A DNA stretch of 64,000 nt. Source: Streptomyces spinoverrucosus (GTDB lineage Bacteria > Actinomycetota > Actinomycetes > Streptomycetales > Streptomycetaceae). The notes beneath the pieces are model-generated. The model saw nothing but the letters and a program-made list of their open reading frames with translations. It ran no database searches and was not told the origin of the DNA. Position 1 is the first letter of the stretch. Each line of letters begins with the position of its first letter. The translations under genes were made by a program, and so were the position numbers. Where the stretch lies: NCBI RefSeq assembly GCF_015712165.1, contig NZ_JADPZX010000001.1, positions 1,674,001-1,738,000 of the forward strand, given 5' to 3'. Below are positions 10,826-19,756 of the stretch, one piece after another.

Positions 10826-12232
10826 TCAGGCGCCCGGTCGCTCCGGTGCCGCCGGCGGCTCGGTGGGCGACGGCGCGGGCGGGCCGAAGAGGACGGCCCG
10901 GGCCACGGGCGCGGCGAACAGGGCGCTGACGGGCGCGGAGAGGGTCAGCACGGAGCGGAACGCGCGCCCCACGACCGGGTCGCCGGGGGATCGCTCCTGG
11001 ACCCGGCCCAGATACCAGCCGGCGACACGGTCCGCGGGCCCGCCGGCGACCGCGTTGCCGACCGCGCCGGGCATCGCGCGGTCCGCCCCGGCGGAGATGT
11101 CCCACGCCTGCCGGGACGCCGCGAGGAGCGCCCGGAGCACGCGCCGCGTCGTGGGTGCCCGGCGTGGATCGGCCAGCGCGTCGCGCAGGGCGACCGCGCT
11201 CATCGCGGCGACGGCCATGCCCTGCCCGTAGATCGGGTTGAAGGTGCACAGGGCGTCGCCGGTGGCGAGGAATCCGGCCGGTCGGCGGCCGGACAGGTCG
11301 TAGCGGCGGCGGATGTTCGCGGTCCGCCGGTAGCCGAACGCCGGCGTGAGCGGTTCGGCCTCGTCCAGCCACCGGTGCAGGAGCGGATGCGGCAGCCTCT
11401 TGGTGTACGTCACGAACTCGTCGTCGTCCGTGGGCGGTTCGTCGCCGCGCAGCCCGGAGACGATGACCAGATGGCTGCCGTCCTCCAACGGCAGCGCACC
11501 GCCGCCGTGCACCTGGTCGGGGTTGGGATAGACGAAGTAGCCGAGGGCCTCGCCGTCGAGGACGCCGCTGCTGCCGCGGTAGACGCGGGAGGCGTAGGCG
11601 AGCCCGGTGTCGATGGTCTCCTCGTGCGGGGCCTCGGCGCCGATCGCCGCGAGCCACTGCGGAGCCTTGGTGCCGCTGCCGGAGGCGTCGACGACCAGGT
11701 CGGCCTCAAGGGCCCGGGGCTCTGCGCGGCTGTCGCCGGAGCGGTCCCGCAGCAGCACGCCCCGCACGCGCGAGGCGTCGCCGAGGAGCCCGACGACGTC
11801 GGTCCCCTGCACCGCGCTGATCACCGGATTGGCGAGAACCCGCCGCCGCACGAGCTCTTCGAGCTGCGCGCGGGACCCGGTGTAGATGTGCGTCGTGGTG
11901 GGCGACCGGCGGATCCAGCGGCCGTCCTGCCACAGCACCATGTCGGCCGGCATGCCCACCCGTGGTGCCCCCGCCGCCCGCAGCTCCGTCAGGAAGCCCG
12001 GCAGCAGCGACTCCAGGGCCACCTGCCCGCCCTCCAGGAGGACATGCGGATGCCGCGCCTGCGGTACGCCGGGCCGCGCCTTCGTGCCGTCCGGGAACCG
12101 GTCGCGCTCGACGACGGTCACCCGGTCGGCGTGCCCGGCCAGGACGTGCGCCGCGAGGAGCCCCGCGACGCTTCCGCCCACGACGACCGCGTGCCGGCCG
12201 CCCCGGCCACCTGTTTCTCCCGCAGAGTTCAC
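10826..12232 (-). CDS. FAD-dependent monooxygenase/oxidoreductase of the PHBH-like group
   Basis: 468 residues from GTG 12232, preceded by GGGGAGTGAG. The N-terminal FAD site is HAVVVGGSVAGLLAAHVLAG, followed by VTVVERDRFPDG. The second FAD motif is FLATGDALCTFNPIYGQGM near residue 320. These indicate a class A flavoprotein such as those hydroxylating aromatic or polyketide substrates. No biosynthetic partner genes adjoin it and the substrate is unknown. It lies convergent to meaB with only 6 bp between stops. Confidence 0.7.
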   Translation of the reverse strand: MNSAGETGGRGGRHAVVVGGSVAGLLAAHVLAGHADRVTVVERDRFPDGTKARPGVPQARHPHVLLEGGQVALESLLPGFLTELRAAGAPRVGMPADMVLWQDGRWIRRSPTTTHIYTGSRAQLEELVRRRVLANPVISAVQGTDVVGLLGDASRVRGVLLRDRSGDSRAEPRALEADLVVDASGSGTKAPQWLAAIGAEAPHEETIDTGLAYASRVYRGSSGVLDGEALGYFVYPNPDQVHGGGALPLEDGSHLVIVSGLRGDEPPTDDDEFVTYTKRLPHPLLHRWLDEAEPLTPAFGYRRTANIRRRYDLSGRRPAGFLATGDALCTFNPIYGQGMAVAAMSAVALRDALADPRRAPTTRRVLRALLAASRQAWDISAGADRAMPGAVGNAVAGGPADRVAGWYLGRVQERSPGDPVVGRAFRSVLTLSAPVSALFAAPVARAVLFGPPAPSPTEPPAAPERPGA

Positions 12233-12320
12233 AGACTCACTCCCCTGGTCGCCGCATCCTGAGAGGCACCAGTATCCGGCGTCCGGGGGCGAGTTGACCG
12301 AGTTTCGGCCCTGCCCCGCG

Positions 12321-12728
12321 TCAGTCCTCGTCCGGCGTCAGCCGCAACGAGATGCTGTTGATGCAGTACCGCTGATCCGTCGGCGTCGGATACCCCTCAC
12401 CCTCGAACACATGTCCGAGGTGCGAACCGCACCGCGCGCACCGCACCTCGGTGCGCACCATGCCGTGCGAGCGGTCCTCCACCAGCTCCACCGCGTCGCT
12501 GTCCCTGGGGTCGTAGAAGGACGGCCAGCCGCAGTGCGACTCGAACTTGGTGTCCGAGGTGAACAGCTCGGCACCACAGGCGCGGCACGCGTACACGCCC
12601 TTGGTCTTGGTGTCGGTGTACTCACCGGTGAACGCGGGCTCCGTCGCGGCCTGGCGCAGCACGGCGTACTCGGCCGGCGTCAGCTCCACGCGCCACTGCT
12701 CGTCCGGCTTCTCGACGTCGTACGACAT
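12321..12728 (-). CDS. msrB: Peptide-methionine (R)-S-oxide reductase
   Basis: 135 residues. Zinc-binding CxxC pairs are seen at CRACGAELF and CARCGSHLGHVF, and the catalytic Cys is in RYCINSISL near the C-terminus, so this is a zinc-type MsrB that repairs methionine-R-sulfoxide. The ATG at 12728 is preferred over longer upstream starts because the protein then begins at the normal family position and a GAGGGG site lies at the murC stop. It sits 13 bp after murC on the same strand, so co-transcription is likely. Confidence 0.93.
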   Translation of the reverse strand: MSYDVEKPDEQWRVELTPAEYAVLRQAATEPAFTGEYTDTKTKGVYACRACGAELFTSDTKFESHCGWPSFYDPRDSDAVELVEDRSHGMVRTEVRCARCGSHLGHVFEGEGYPTPTDQRYCINSISLRLTPDED

Positions 12729-12741
12729 GGGTGTCAGCCCC

Positions 12742-14133
12742 TCACTTCGACAGGCGGTCCAGAATGCGCGGTCCGAGGTCGGTGACATCGCCCGCGCCCA
12801 TGGTGAGAACGAGATCACCGGCCCCGGCCATTCCCGCCACCACCTGGGGAACCTCGCCCTTGTCGTGCACCGCCGTCACGTCCGCGCCCGCCGCCCGGGC
12901 CGCCTCGATGATCAGCTCGCTGGTCACGCCCGGGATCGGGTCCTCACGGGCCGGGTAGATGTCCAGCACCACGGAGGCGTCCGCGAGGGCGAGGGACTGG
13001 CCCATCTCCTTGCCCAGCTCCTGCGTCCGCGAGAACAGGTGCGGCTGGAAGACCACCAGGATCCGCGCGTCGCCGGCCGCCGCCCGCATCGCCTCCAGGT
13101 CCGCGGTCATCTCGGTCGGGTGGTGGGCGTAGGAGTCGATCACCTGCACCCCGGCCGCCTCGCCCTTCAGCTGCAGCCGCCGCTTCACGCCGGTGTACGC
13201 CGCCAGCGCCGGCGCCAGCTCCGTGGCGGGGATCCCGAGGGCCGCTCCGGCCGCGAGGGCGGCGACCGCGTTGTGGGCGTAGTGCCGGCCGGGGACCGAG
13301 ACCGCGAAGGTGAGCTCGCGGCCCTCCAGCAGGACGGTGACCTCGCTCTTCAGCCCCTGCGGCACGACCGACAGCACCCGCACGTCGGCGTCGTCCGCCG
13401 CGCCGTACGTCACGACCTTGACGCCGGAGGCCGCCACCCGCCGGGTCAGCTCCCGCGCGCCCTCGTGGTCCGCCGAGATCACCAGGGTGCCGCCGGGCAC
13501 GATGCGGCCGACGAAGGTCTCGAAGGACTCGTAGATCTCGTCCATCGACGCGTAGTTGGCGTGGTGGTCGAGCTCCACGTTGAGGACGATGGCGACCTCG
13601 GGCGCGTACTTGTGGAAGCTGCGGTCGCTCTCGTCCGCCTCGGCGACGAAGATGTCGCCCTCGCCGTGCAGCGCGTTGGAACCGGGCGCGTCCAGGTCAC
13701 CACCGATCGCGTACGACGGCCGCAGCCCGAGCTCGGACAGCGACACGGCCAGCATCGAGGTGGTCGTGGTCTTGCCGTGCGTACCGGCGACCGCGATCGG
13801 CCGCAGCCCGTCCATCAGGGCGGCCAGCGCGTCGGACCGGTGGACCACCGGGATGCCCAGCTCGGCCGCGCGGGCCAGCTCGGGGTTGTCGGCCCGGATC
13901 GCCGACGACACCACCACACAGCTGGCGTCGTCCGCGAGGTGCTCCGCAGCGTGCCCGATGTGCACGGTGGCGCCGAACGCCCGCAGCGCCTCGACGGTCT
14001 CCGACTCCTTGGCATCACTGCCGGCGACCTTGGCCCCCCGCTGCGCCAGAATCTTGGCGATACCGGACATCCCGGCCCCACCGATGCCGATGAAGTGCGG
14101 TCGATCCATGGCGGTAGGAAGGCCGGGTGCCAT
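12742..14133 (-). CDS. murC: UDP-N-acetylmuramate--L-alanine ligase
   Basis: 463 residues. N-terminal Rossmann region HFIGIGGAGMSGIAKILA, ATP-binding P-loop VAGTHGKTTTTSML near residue 115, the Mur ligase ELDHHANY region near 190, and a C-terminal ligase domain with the YAHHPTEM motif near 320. It adds L-Ala to UDP-MurNAc in cytoplasmic peptidoglycan precursor synthesis. It stands alone here, outside a division/cell-wall cluster, upstream of msrB. Confidence 0.96.
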   Translation of the reverse strand: MAPGLPTAMDRPHFIGIGGAGMSGIAKILAQRGAKVAGSDAKESETVEALRAFGATVHIGHAAEHLADDASCVVVSSAIRADNPELARAAELGIPVVHRSDALAALMDGLRPIAVAGTHGKTTTTSMLAVSLSELGLRPSYAIGGDLDAPGSNALHGEGDIFVAEADESDRSFHKYAPEVAIVLNVELDHHANYASMDEIYESFETFVGRIVPGGTLVISADHEGARELTRRVAASGVKVVTYGAADDADVRVLSVVPQGLKSEVTVLLEGRELTFAVSVPGRHYAHNAVAALAAGAALGIPATELAPALAAYTGVKRRLQLKGEAAGVQVIDSYAHHPTEMTADLEAMRAAAGDARILVVFQPHLFSRTQELGKEMGQSLALADASVVLDIYPAREDPIPGVTSELIIEAARAAGADVTAVHDKGEVPQVVAGMAGAGDLVLTMGAGDVTDLGPRILDRLSK

Positions 14134-14249
14134 GCGTGTTCTCCCAAGATCCGTTACGACGATCAGCGCGCCCCGGCGGGGAGGCGCGGCCCCAGCCTAT
14201 TCCGTACGGCGGGGGGCGCCTTGTAAGGGGGCGGCACGGTCACGCCGCC

Positions 14250-14309
14250 AGGGGCGCGGGGCTGTATTCATATGCGGCTCCGCCGCGTGGGCGCGACCAG
14301 CCCCCACGC
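14250..14309 (+). repeat. Dispersed GC-rich intergenic repeat, copy 1
   Basis: The block begins AGGGGCGCGGGGCTGT and continues with ATGCGGCTCCGCCGCGTG, a self-complementary core, then GCGCGACCAGCCCCCACG. An inverted, nearly identical copy lies at 23543-23602 and a shorter relative at 33297-33342. All three sit in intergenic DNA beside gene ends. The family resembles the palindromic intergenic elements common in Streptomyces; function unknown. Confidence 0.6.
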
Positions 14310-14342
14310 ACCCCCGCACCCGCCGACACCCAGCAACCGCCC

Positions 14343-14816
14343 CTACACCTTGCTGTGCGAAAAAAGCTTCAGCACCGGCACCCCCACCTTGTGCCGAGCC
14401 CGAGAAGCCCAGTCCCGATGGAAGAACTCCTCGACGTAATGGGGATCCGTGAGCACGATCACCTCGTCGGCCCCGACCTCCTCCACCACCCCCTTCAGCG
14501 CGTCCAGCGGATGATCCTCGATCAGCCGCCCCTCCGCCGCACTGCCGGAGGCCCGCAGCGCCTGCAGGGACACGTCCAGCGCCCGCTGCCCCTCACTCTT
14601 CGCCGCCTCGCCCTCCGGCGTCTCCCGCTCCCGCGCCGCCTCGTCGAGCGCCCCCATCGCGAGGTCGTCGATGGCGCGCAGCAACCGGTCCGCCTGCTCG
14701 CCGCGCGGCTGGAGCAGCACATGGAAGGTGACCGACTCGTCCCCGTGCAAGGTGGTGACGAACTCCACGTCGGCGGACGTGAGGGCCTTCTCGATCATCA
14801 AAACGCTTGTGAACAC
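14343..14816 (-). CDS. Conserved actinobacterial hypothetical protein, 157 aa
   Basis: I do not recognise a characterised family. The start is GTG 14816 with AGAAGGGG just upstream, rather than the longer frame to 14909. The protein is mixed alpha/beta, rich in acidic residues in the middle (AARERETPEGEAAKSEG), and carries VGADEVIVLTDPHYVEEFFHRDWASRARHK, reminiscent of the core strand-helix pattern of small nucleotide- or stress-type alpha/beta folds. Homologues are sometimes labelled indole-3-glycerol phosphate synthase, which the sequence does not support because TIM-barrel motifs are absent. Confidence 0.6.
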   Translation of the reverse strand: MFTSVLMIEKALTSADVEFVTTLHGDESVTFHVLLQPRGEQADRLLRAIDDLAMGALDEAARERETPEGEAAKSEGQRALDVSLQALRASGSAAEGRLIEDHPLDALKGVVEEVGADEVIVLTDPHYVEEFFHRDWASRARHKVGVPVLKLFSHSKV

Positions 14817-14970
14817 AAGGCGCCCCTTCTGCTTCGAGGGCCCACGGGCCCTCTGTCCTCCGTGGGCCGTACCTGGCCCTGCGGAAACCATCCTGCCCCG
14901 CGATCGCACGGGTAGTGCGAGTCCTAGTGTGCCCGCCGAAAGCTAAACGGAACGGTAGATTCCGTCGATC

Positions 14971-15747
14971 TCAGGACCGACGGTAGCGGGAGAACAGAAA
15001 TCCGGCCTCTTCCAGCAGGGAAACCAGTTCGAACCGCTGCGGAACCGCCACCGACGGGCCCCCGGCGATCCGCTGCGCGCCCCCCGCGGTGAGCATCGGG
15101 GAGACGGTCAGGCACAGCTCGTCGAGCACCCCGGCCGCCACCAGCTGGCCCAGCAGCCGCGGCCCGCCCTCGGTGAGCAGCCGGGTGTGGCCGAGCTCGG
15201 CGAGCGCCCGGACGGCCCGTGCGGGCTCCACGCCGACGCCGTCGCCCGCGATCACCACCCGCGCGCCGGCCTTCTCGGCCGCGGCCACCCGGTCGGGCGC
15301 CGCCGCCGCGCCGGTGAGGATCAGCGTGGGGACCACCGGTGAGGTGAACAGGGGCATCGAGAAGTCCAGGTCCAGGCTGGCGCTGACCACGGCGATCGCG
15401 GGCGCCGGGTCCTGTCCGGCGGCTTCCCGCCGCGCCGCGAACTCCGCACGCGCGCGTGCGGGGCGGTACCCCTCCTGGCGGACCGTTTCGGCACCGACCA
15501 GCACCACGTCCGCGAGTCCTCGCAGTGTGCCGAAGATCCGCATGTCGGTGGCGTTGGAGATGGGCTGCGACTTCCCGTCGTGCTGGGCGGCTCCGTCGAG
15601 CGTGGAGACCATGTTGGCCCGCAGCCACGCCACCGGCTCGCCCGGCTCCGGTTCGGGATAGGCATAGGCCTCGGCCAGCTCCGCAAGCTCCCACTCACGG
15701 CCGGCCGGATCCGCTGTCGTATCGGTCACAGGAAACAGGCGTCGCAT
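14971..15747 (-). CDS. RibD-type pyrimidine reductase family protein
   Basis: 258 residues from ATG 15747. It matches the RibD C-terminal/dihydrofolate-reductase-like fold: NMVSTLDGAAQHDGKSQPIS near residue 40, RIFGTLRGLADVVLVGAETVRQEGY near 70, and LLTEGGPRLLGQLVAAGVLDELCLT near 205. There is no deaminase domain, so it is a stand-alone reductase that could act in riboflavin synthesis or on another ribosyl-pyrimidine substrate. It is divergent from zapE with about 80 bp between starts. Confidence 0.78.
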   Translation of the reverse strand: MRRLFPVTDTTADPAGREWELAELAEAYAYPEPEPGEPVAWLRANMVSTLDGAAQHDGKSQPISNATDMRIFGTLRGLADVVLVGAETVRQEGYRPARARAEFAARREAAGQDPAPAIAVVSASLDLDFSMPLFTSPVVPTLILTGAAAAPDRVAAAEKAGARVVIAGDGVGVEPARAVRALAELGHTRLLTEGGPRLLGQLVAAGVLDELCLTVSPMLTAGGAQRIAGGPSVAVPQRFELVSLLEEAGFLFSRYRRS

Positions 15748-15826
15748 GCCGTGCAGTGTTCCACGGGGCGGGGAACTATCCCCGTGGCCGAAACCGCCCC
15801 CGAAGCACCCCTTAGCATGGGTAAGC

Positions 15827-16927
15827 GTGTCCTCCTCCACCGCCGCCGGCCGAAGCCCGATAGCCGCCGAAGCCGCCCCCCTCTCCCTCTGCGCGCGCGA
15901 GCCGCACGTCCCCGCGGACCGCCTGGTGGCCGAGATGGTGCCCCCGCCCCGCTTCGACTCGGTGCGCTTCAGCACGTACATCCCGGACCCGAACCAGCCC
16001 AGCCAGACCGAGGCGGTCCAGGTCCTGGAGGGCTTCGCGGCCGGCCTCGGCCCGGCCCCCGGCGCGGGCAGGCGCGGATTCTTCGGCTTCGGCAGGGCCA
16101 GGGCACCCAAGCCCCCGGCAGGGCCCCGCGGCGTCTACCTCGACGGCGGCTACGGCGTGGGCAAGACCCACTTGCTCGCCTCCCTCTGGCACGCCACCCC
16201 GGCCGAACCCGCCCTCAAGGCGTTCGGCACGTTCGTCGAGCTGACCAACCTGGTCGGCGCCCTCGGCTTCCAGAAGACCGTGCAGACGCTCTCCGGGCAC
16301 CGTCTGCTGTGCATCGACGAGTTCGAGCTGGACGACCCCGGCGACACCGTCCTGGTCTCCACCCTGCTCGGCAAGCTGGTCGACGCGGGCGTCGCGCTCG
16401 CCGCCACCTCGAACACCCTGCCGGGCAAGCTCGGCGAGGGCCGCTTCGCGGCGGCCGACTTCCTGCGCGAGATCCAGGGCCTGTCCGCCCACTTCCGCGC
16501 CCTGCGCATCGACGGCGAGGACTACCGCCACCGCGGCCTGCCCGAGGCGCCGGCGCCGTACAGCGGCGAACAGGTGACCCGGACGGCGCACGCCACCGAG
16601 GGCGCCTCGCTCGACGACTTCCCGCAGCTGCTCGACCACCTCGCCCGGGTTCACCCCAGCCGGTACGGCGCGTTGACGGACGGCGTCAAGGCAGTGTGCC
16701 TGACCGACGTGCGGCCGATTCCCGACCAGTCGACGGCGCTGCGGCTCGTGGTGCTCGCGGACCGGCTCTACGACCGTGAAGTCCCCGTCCTGGCCTCGGG
16801 GTTGCCCTTCGACCGGCTCTTCAGCGAGGAGATGCTCAAGGGCGGCTACCGGAAGAAGTACTTCCGGGCCATCTCCCGGCTGACCGCGCTGGCCCGGGAC
16901 GCCCAGCGTCTGACCGAACCTCAATAA
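15827..16927 (+). CDS. zapE: Cell division protein ZapE / AFG1-like ATPase
   Basis: 366 residues. Walker A GGYGVGKTHLLASLWH near residue 105, Walker B LLCIDEFELDD near 160, and the AFG1 continuation VLVSTLLGKLVDAGV. Actinobacterial members have this N-terminal RFSTYIPDPNQPSQ segment. ZapE family ATPases act with the divisome at the inner membrane. GTG 15827 was chosen for family length; TAGCAT lies 9 bases upstream and no strong Shine-Dalgarno is seen, so a leaderless start is possible. Confidence 0.85.
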   Translation: MSSSTAAGRSPIAAEAAPLSLCAREPHVPADRLVAEMVPPPRFDSVRFSTYIPDPNQPSQTEAVQVLEGFAAGLGPAPGAGRRGFFGFGRARAPKPPAGPRGVYLDGGYGVGKTHLLASLWHATPAEPALKAFGTFVELTNLVGALGFQKTVQTLSGHRLLCIDEFELDDPGDTVLVSTLLGKLVDAGVALAATSNTLPGKLGEGRFAAADFLREIQGLSAHFRALRIDGEDYRHRGLPEAPAPYSGEQVTRTAHATEGASLDDFPQLLDHLARVHPSRYGALTDGVKAVCLTDVRPIPDQSTALRLVVLADRLYDREVPVLASGLPFDRLFSEEMLKGGYRKKYFRAISRLTALARDAQRLTEPQ

Positions 16928-17041
16928 CGCCACGCCGCCCCAAAGATCAAGAGGCGGATTGCGCCAGCTCACCCTCACTTTTGAGGCTCTCTTCGGTTCG
17001 AAACGCCAAGTTAACCGTGCAAACAACTTTGCAGGGTTACT

Positions 17042-17094
17042 GTCTTTCTTGACCAACCGTTGACCAATCGTTGGTACGGACTAGAGGTGCGCCG
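17042..17094 (+). promoter_or_regulatory. Paired inverted repeats upstream of the carbonic anhydrase locus
   Basis: Within an unusually AT-richer gap are two adjacent palindromes: CAACCGTTG and ACCAATCGTTGGT (arms ACCAA/TTGGT around TCG). A TTGACC -35-like hexamer overlaps them and TAGAGG lies about 16 bases downstream. The pattern suggests a promoter with an overlapping operator controlling the secreted orphan, carbonic anhydrase and SulP genes. The binding protein is unknown. Confidence 0.45.
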
Positions 17095-17110
17095 AACCGG
17101 AGGGAGGCTC

Positions 17111-17509
17111 ATGTTTCCAGGTACGACGACCCGGACCCTGTTCGCGGTCCTCATCACCGTCCTGTTCGCCCTCCCGTTCTTCGCACCTCCCGCGTCCTTC
17201 GCAGCTGTGTACACGGCCCGTCACGTCGAGGCCAAAGCTCAGCCCGGAACAAACCCCTCCGGCGAGGCACTGCGTGCCGAAGGCGCCGCGGCCCACAGCT
17301 GCACGCACCCGGGGGACCCGACCGGTCCCCTGCGCATACCCGACCGCCGCCGCGCGGTCGACTCCGCGTCCTGCGCGCCCCAGTGCCCGCAGTCGGCGCG
17401 GGACAAGGGGGCCGCATCCGACGCGGTCGTGCCCAGCGCCGCGTACGACCGTATGTCGAGACCCTCGACCGCCCACTCTCCGGCCGCACTTGAGGTCTTC
17501 CGCTGCTGA
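17111..17509 (+). CDS. Secreted hypothetical protein with Cys-rich tail, 132 aa
   Basis: The start is ATG 17111 after GGAGGGAGG. Residues 1-30 form a signal peptide: Arg near position 9, then a hydrophobic run (LFAVLITVLFALPFF) and ASFAA as a likely signal-peptidase site. The mature region is low-complexity and polar with Cys in SCTH, SCAPQC and at the C-terminal residue, which may allow disulfides. No family is recognised. It precedes the carbonic anhydrase gene by 85 bp on the same strand, so it may be part of the same transcript. Confidence 0.6.
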   Translation: MFPGTTTRTLFAVLITVLFALPFFAPPASFAAVYTARHVEAKAQPGTNPSGEALRAEGAAAHSCTHPGDPTGPLRIPDRRRAVDSASCAPQCPQSARDKGAASDAVVPSAAYDRMSRPSTAHSPAALEVFRC

Positions 17510-17594
17510 GAGCAGAGCAGTCCCCCCACTTCTTGACCCTCTGTCATGCACGTCCGACGCGCCCCCACGGCGCGCCAGGAGGAATCACCACGCC

Positions 17595-18176
17595 ATGCAG
17601 CCCCTCATCGACAACGCCCGCATGTTCGGACAGCGCCCTGAGGAGTTCGCCCAGTTCGCCAAGGGACAGTCCCCCGAGGTCCTGTTCATCACCTGCTCCG
17701 ATTCCAGGGTCGTACCTGCCCTGATCACCGGCGCCCGCCCCGGCCAGCTGTTCGAGCTGCGCACCGCGGGCAACATCGTCCCCGTGTACACCTCCGCCAC
17801 CCCCGCGGGGGAAGCGGCCACCATCGAGTACGCCGTGGAGGTGCTCGGCGTCCAGCACGTCGTGGTCTGCGGCCACTCGCACTGCGGCGCCGTCGGCGCG
17901 GTGGTGCGCCACGACGACCTGACGGCCGTACCCGCCGTACGCGACTGGCTCGCACACGCCGCGGACGAGCCCAAGTGCTCCGACCCCGGCGACCCGACGG
18001 TCGCCGAGGCCGTGCAGAACCACGTGCTCACTCAGCTGGAGCGACTGCGCTCCTACCCGGGCATCGCCAAGCGCCTCGACGCGGGTGAACTCCGGCTGCA
18101 CGGCTGGTACTACGAGGTCCACACCGGCATCACGCGCGAACACCGCGCCGAGTCCGGCACGTTCGAGACGCTTTGA
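17595..18176 (+). CDS. Beta-class carbonic anhydrase
   Basis: 193 residues from ATG 17595, with AGGAGGAA upstream. Zinc ligands and the active-site dyad are clear: ITCSDSRVVP (Cys and Asp-Arg) near residue 37 and CGHSHCGAVGA (His, Cys) near 97, with AGNIVP between. It interconverts CO2 and bicarbonate in the cytoplasm. The gene is directly followed by a SulP transporter, a pairing that points to inorganic carbon supply. Confidence 0.93.
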   Translation: MQPLIDNARMFGQRPEEFAQFAKGQSPEVLFITCSDSRVVPALITGARPGQLFELRTAGNIVPVYTSATPAGEAATIEYAVEVLGVQHVVVCGHSHCGAVGAVVRHDDLTAVPAVRDWLAHAADEPKCSDPGDPTVAEAVQNHVLTQLERLRSYPGIAKRLDAGELRLHGWYYEVHTGITREHRAESGTFETL

Positions 18177-18184
18177 GGGAGCTG

Positions 18185-19648
18185 ATGACCGTGCTGTCGA
18201 AGTTCCCTTACCTGAGGCAGGACTTCCTCGCCTCCATCGTCGTCTTCCTGGTGGCGGTGCCGCTGTGCGTCGGCGTGGCCGTCGCCTCCGGCGTCCCGGC
18301 GGAGCTGGGTCTGGTGACCGGCATCGTGGGCGGCATCGTCACCGGGCTCATGCCCGGCAGCAGCCTTCAGGTGTCCGGTCCGGCCGCCGGCCTGACCGTG
18401 CTGGTCTTCGAGGCCGTCAGCGAGTTCGGGGTGGCCACGCTCGGCGTGATCGTGCTGATGGCCGGCCTGCTCCAGCTCGCCATGGGCTTCCTCGGGATAG
18501 GCCGCTGGTTCAGGGCGATATCGGTCTCGGTCGTCGAGGGCATGCTCTGCGGGATCGGCCTGGTGATCATCGCCGGTCAGATCTACGCGGCGGCGGGCCT
18601 GAAGGCCCCGCAGAGCGGTATCGACAAGATCGTGGGACTGCCCGGGGCGTTCGCCGACGCGTTGGGCGACACCGAGGCCTTGGCCTCCCTCGCGATCGGC
18701 GTCGGCACCATCGCCGTCATCGTGCTGTGGAAGAAGCTGCCGAAGGCGGTGCAGTCCGTGCCGGGCGCCCTCGCGGCGGTGGTCCTGGCCACGGTGACCT
18801 CCCTCGCCTTCAGCCTGCCGGTCGCCACCGTCCAGGTGGAGGGCCTGCTCAGTGTCGTCCAGCCGCCGGGCGCCGAGGCCTTCGGTGAGCTGGCCGGGCC
18901 TGCCATCTGGGGCACCATCATCGCCTTCGCGCTGATCTCCTCCGCGGAGAGCCTGTTCAGCGCGGCGGCCGTGGACCGGCTGCACGACGGTCCGCGCACC
19001 CAGTACGACAAGGAGACGATCGCCCAGGGCACGGGCAACACCGTCTGCGGACTGCTCGGCGCCCTGCCCATGACCGCGGTCATCGTGCGCAGCTCCGCCA
19101 ACGTCAACGCGGGCGCGAAGACCAAGGCCTCGCGGGTGCTGCACGGAGTGTGGCTGCTGCTGTTCGCCGCCGCGATGCCGTGGGCCCTGGCGCTGATCCC
19201 GATCCCCGCCCTGGCCGGCATCCTCGTGCACGCGGGCTGGAAGCTGATCCCGTTCCGCCAGATCGGAGCCCTGTGGCGGGGCCACAGGGGTGAGGCACTG
19301 ATCCTCGTGGTCACGGCGGTGGCGATCGTCACCGTGAACATGTTCGAGGGCGTCCTGATCGGCCTCGCCCTGTCGGTCGTCAAGACCGCCTGGGCGGCCT
19401 CGCACCTGAAGATGGAGGTCATAGACAAGGGCGCCGGCCCGATCCAGGTCTACCTGTCGGGCAACGCGACCTTCCTCAGGCTGCCGAAGATACTCGACAG
19501 CCTGGAGTCACTCCCCCAGGACCGGCCCATCGTGCTGGACCTGTCCGGTCTGCACCATCTGGACCACGCGTGCCGTACGGCGCTGGACAGCTGGGCCGAG
19601 CGGCACAGCACCTCCGGCACCGAACCGGTGAAGCTCACCAGCCCCTGA
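18185..19648 (+). CDS. SulP-family inorganic anion transporter (probable bicarbonate transporter)
   Basis: 487 residues with about 10-12 hydrophobic segments; the N-terminal SulP core has LPAELGLVTGIVGGIVTGL-like sequence and LQVSGPAAGLTV. A short C-terminal STAS domain follows (IVLDLSGLHHLDHACRTAL). SulP members carry sulfate, bicarbonate or other anions. Linkage to the beta-carbonic anhydrase, whose stop lies 9 bp before this start, argues for bicarbonate rather than sulfate. A later GTG (18191) is an alternative start, as the GAGGGAG site is very close to the ATG. Confidence 0.85.
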   Translation: MTVLSKFPYLRQDFLASIVVFLVAVPLCVGVAVASGVPAELGLVTGIVGGIVTGLMPGSSLQVSGPAAGLTVLVFEAVSEFGVATLGVIVLMAGLLQLAMGFLGIGRWFRAISVSVVEGMLCGIGLVIIAGQIYAAAGLKAPQSGIDKIVGLPGAFADALGDTEALASLAIGVGTIAVIVLWKKLPKAVQSVPGALAAVVLATVTSLAFSLPVATVQVEGLLSVVQPPGAEAFGELAGPAIWGTIIAFALISSAESLFSAAAVDRLHDGPRTQYDKETIAQGTGNTVCGLLGALPMTAVIVRSSANVNAGAKTKASRVLHGVWLLLFAAAMPWALALIPIPALAGILVHAGWKLIPFRQIGALWRGHRGEALILVVTAVAIVTVNMFEGVLIGLALSVVKTAWAASHLKMEVIDKGAGPIQVYLSGNATFLRLPKILDSLESLPQDRPIVLDLSGLHHLDHACRTALDSWAERHSTSGTEPVKLTSP

Positions 19649-19756
19649 CCGGCGCCTTCCGCCCGGTGTCCGCTCCGTCGCCCCATGGCCCCGGACCGGA
19701 CACCGGGCATATCGTTGCAGGAGCAGACATCGCGGGCCTCTGGTGAGGAGGTCGTC

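Noticed and set aside
10413..12157. Long open frames antisense to meaB and the FAD monooxygenase
   Set aside because: Arg/Pro/Ala-rich shadow frames typical of high-GC DNA, without domains or ribosome sites.
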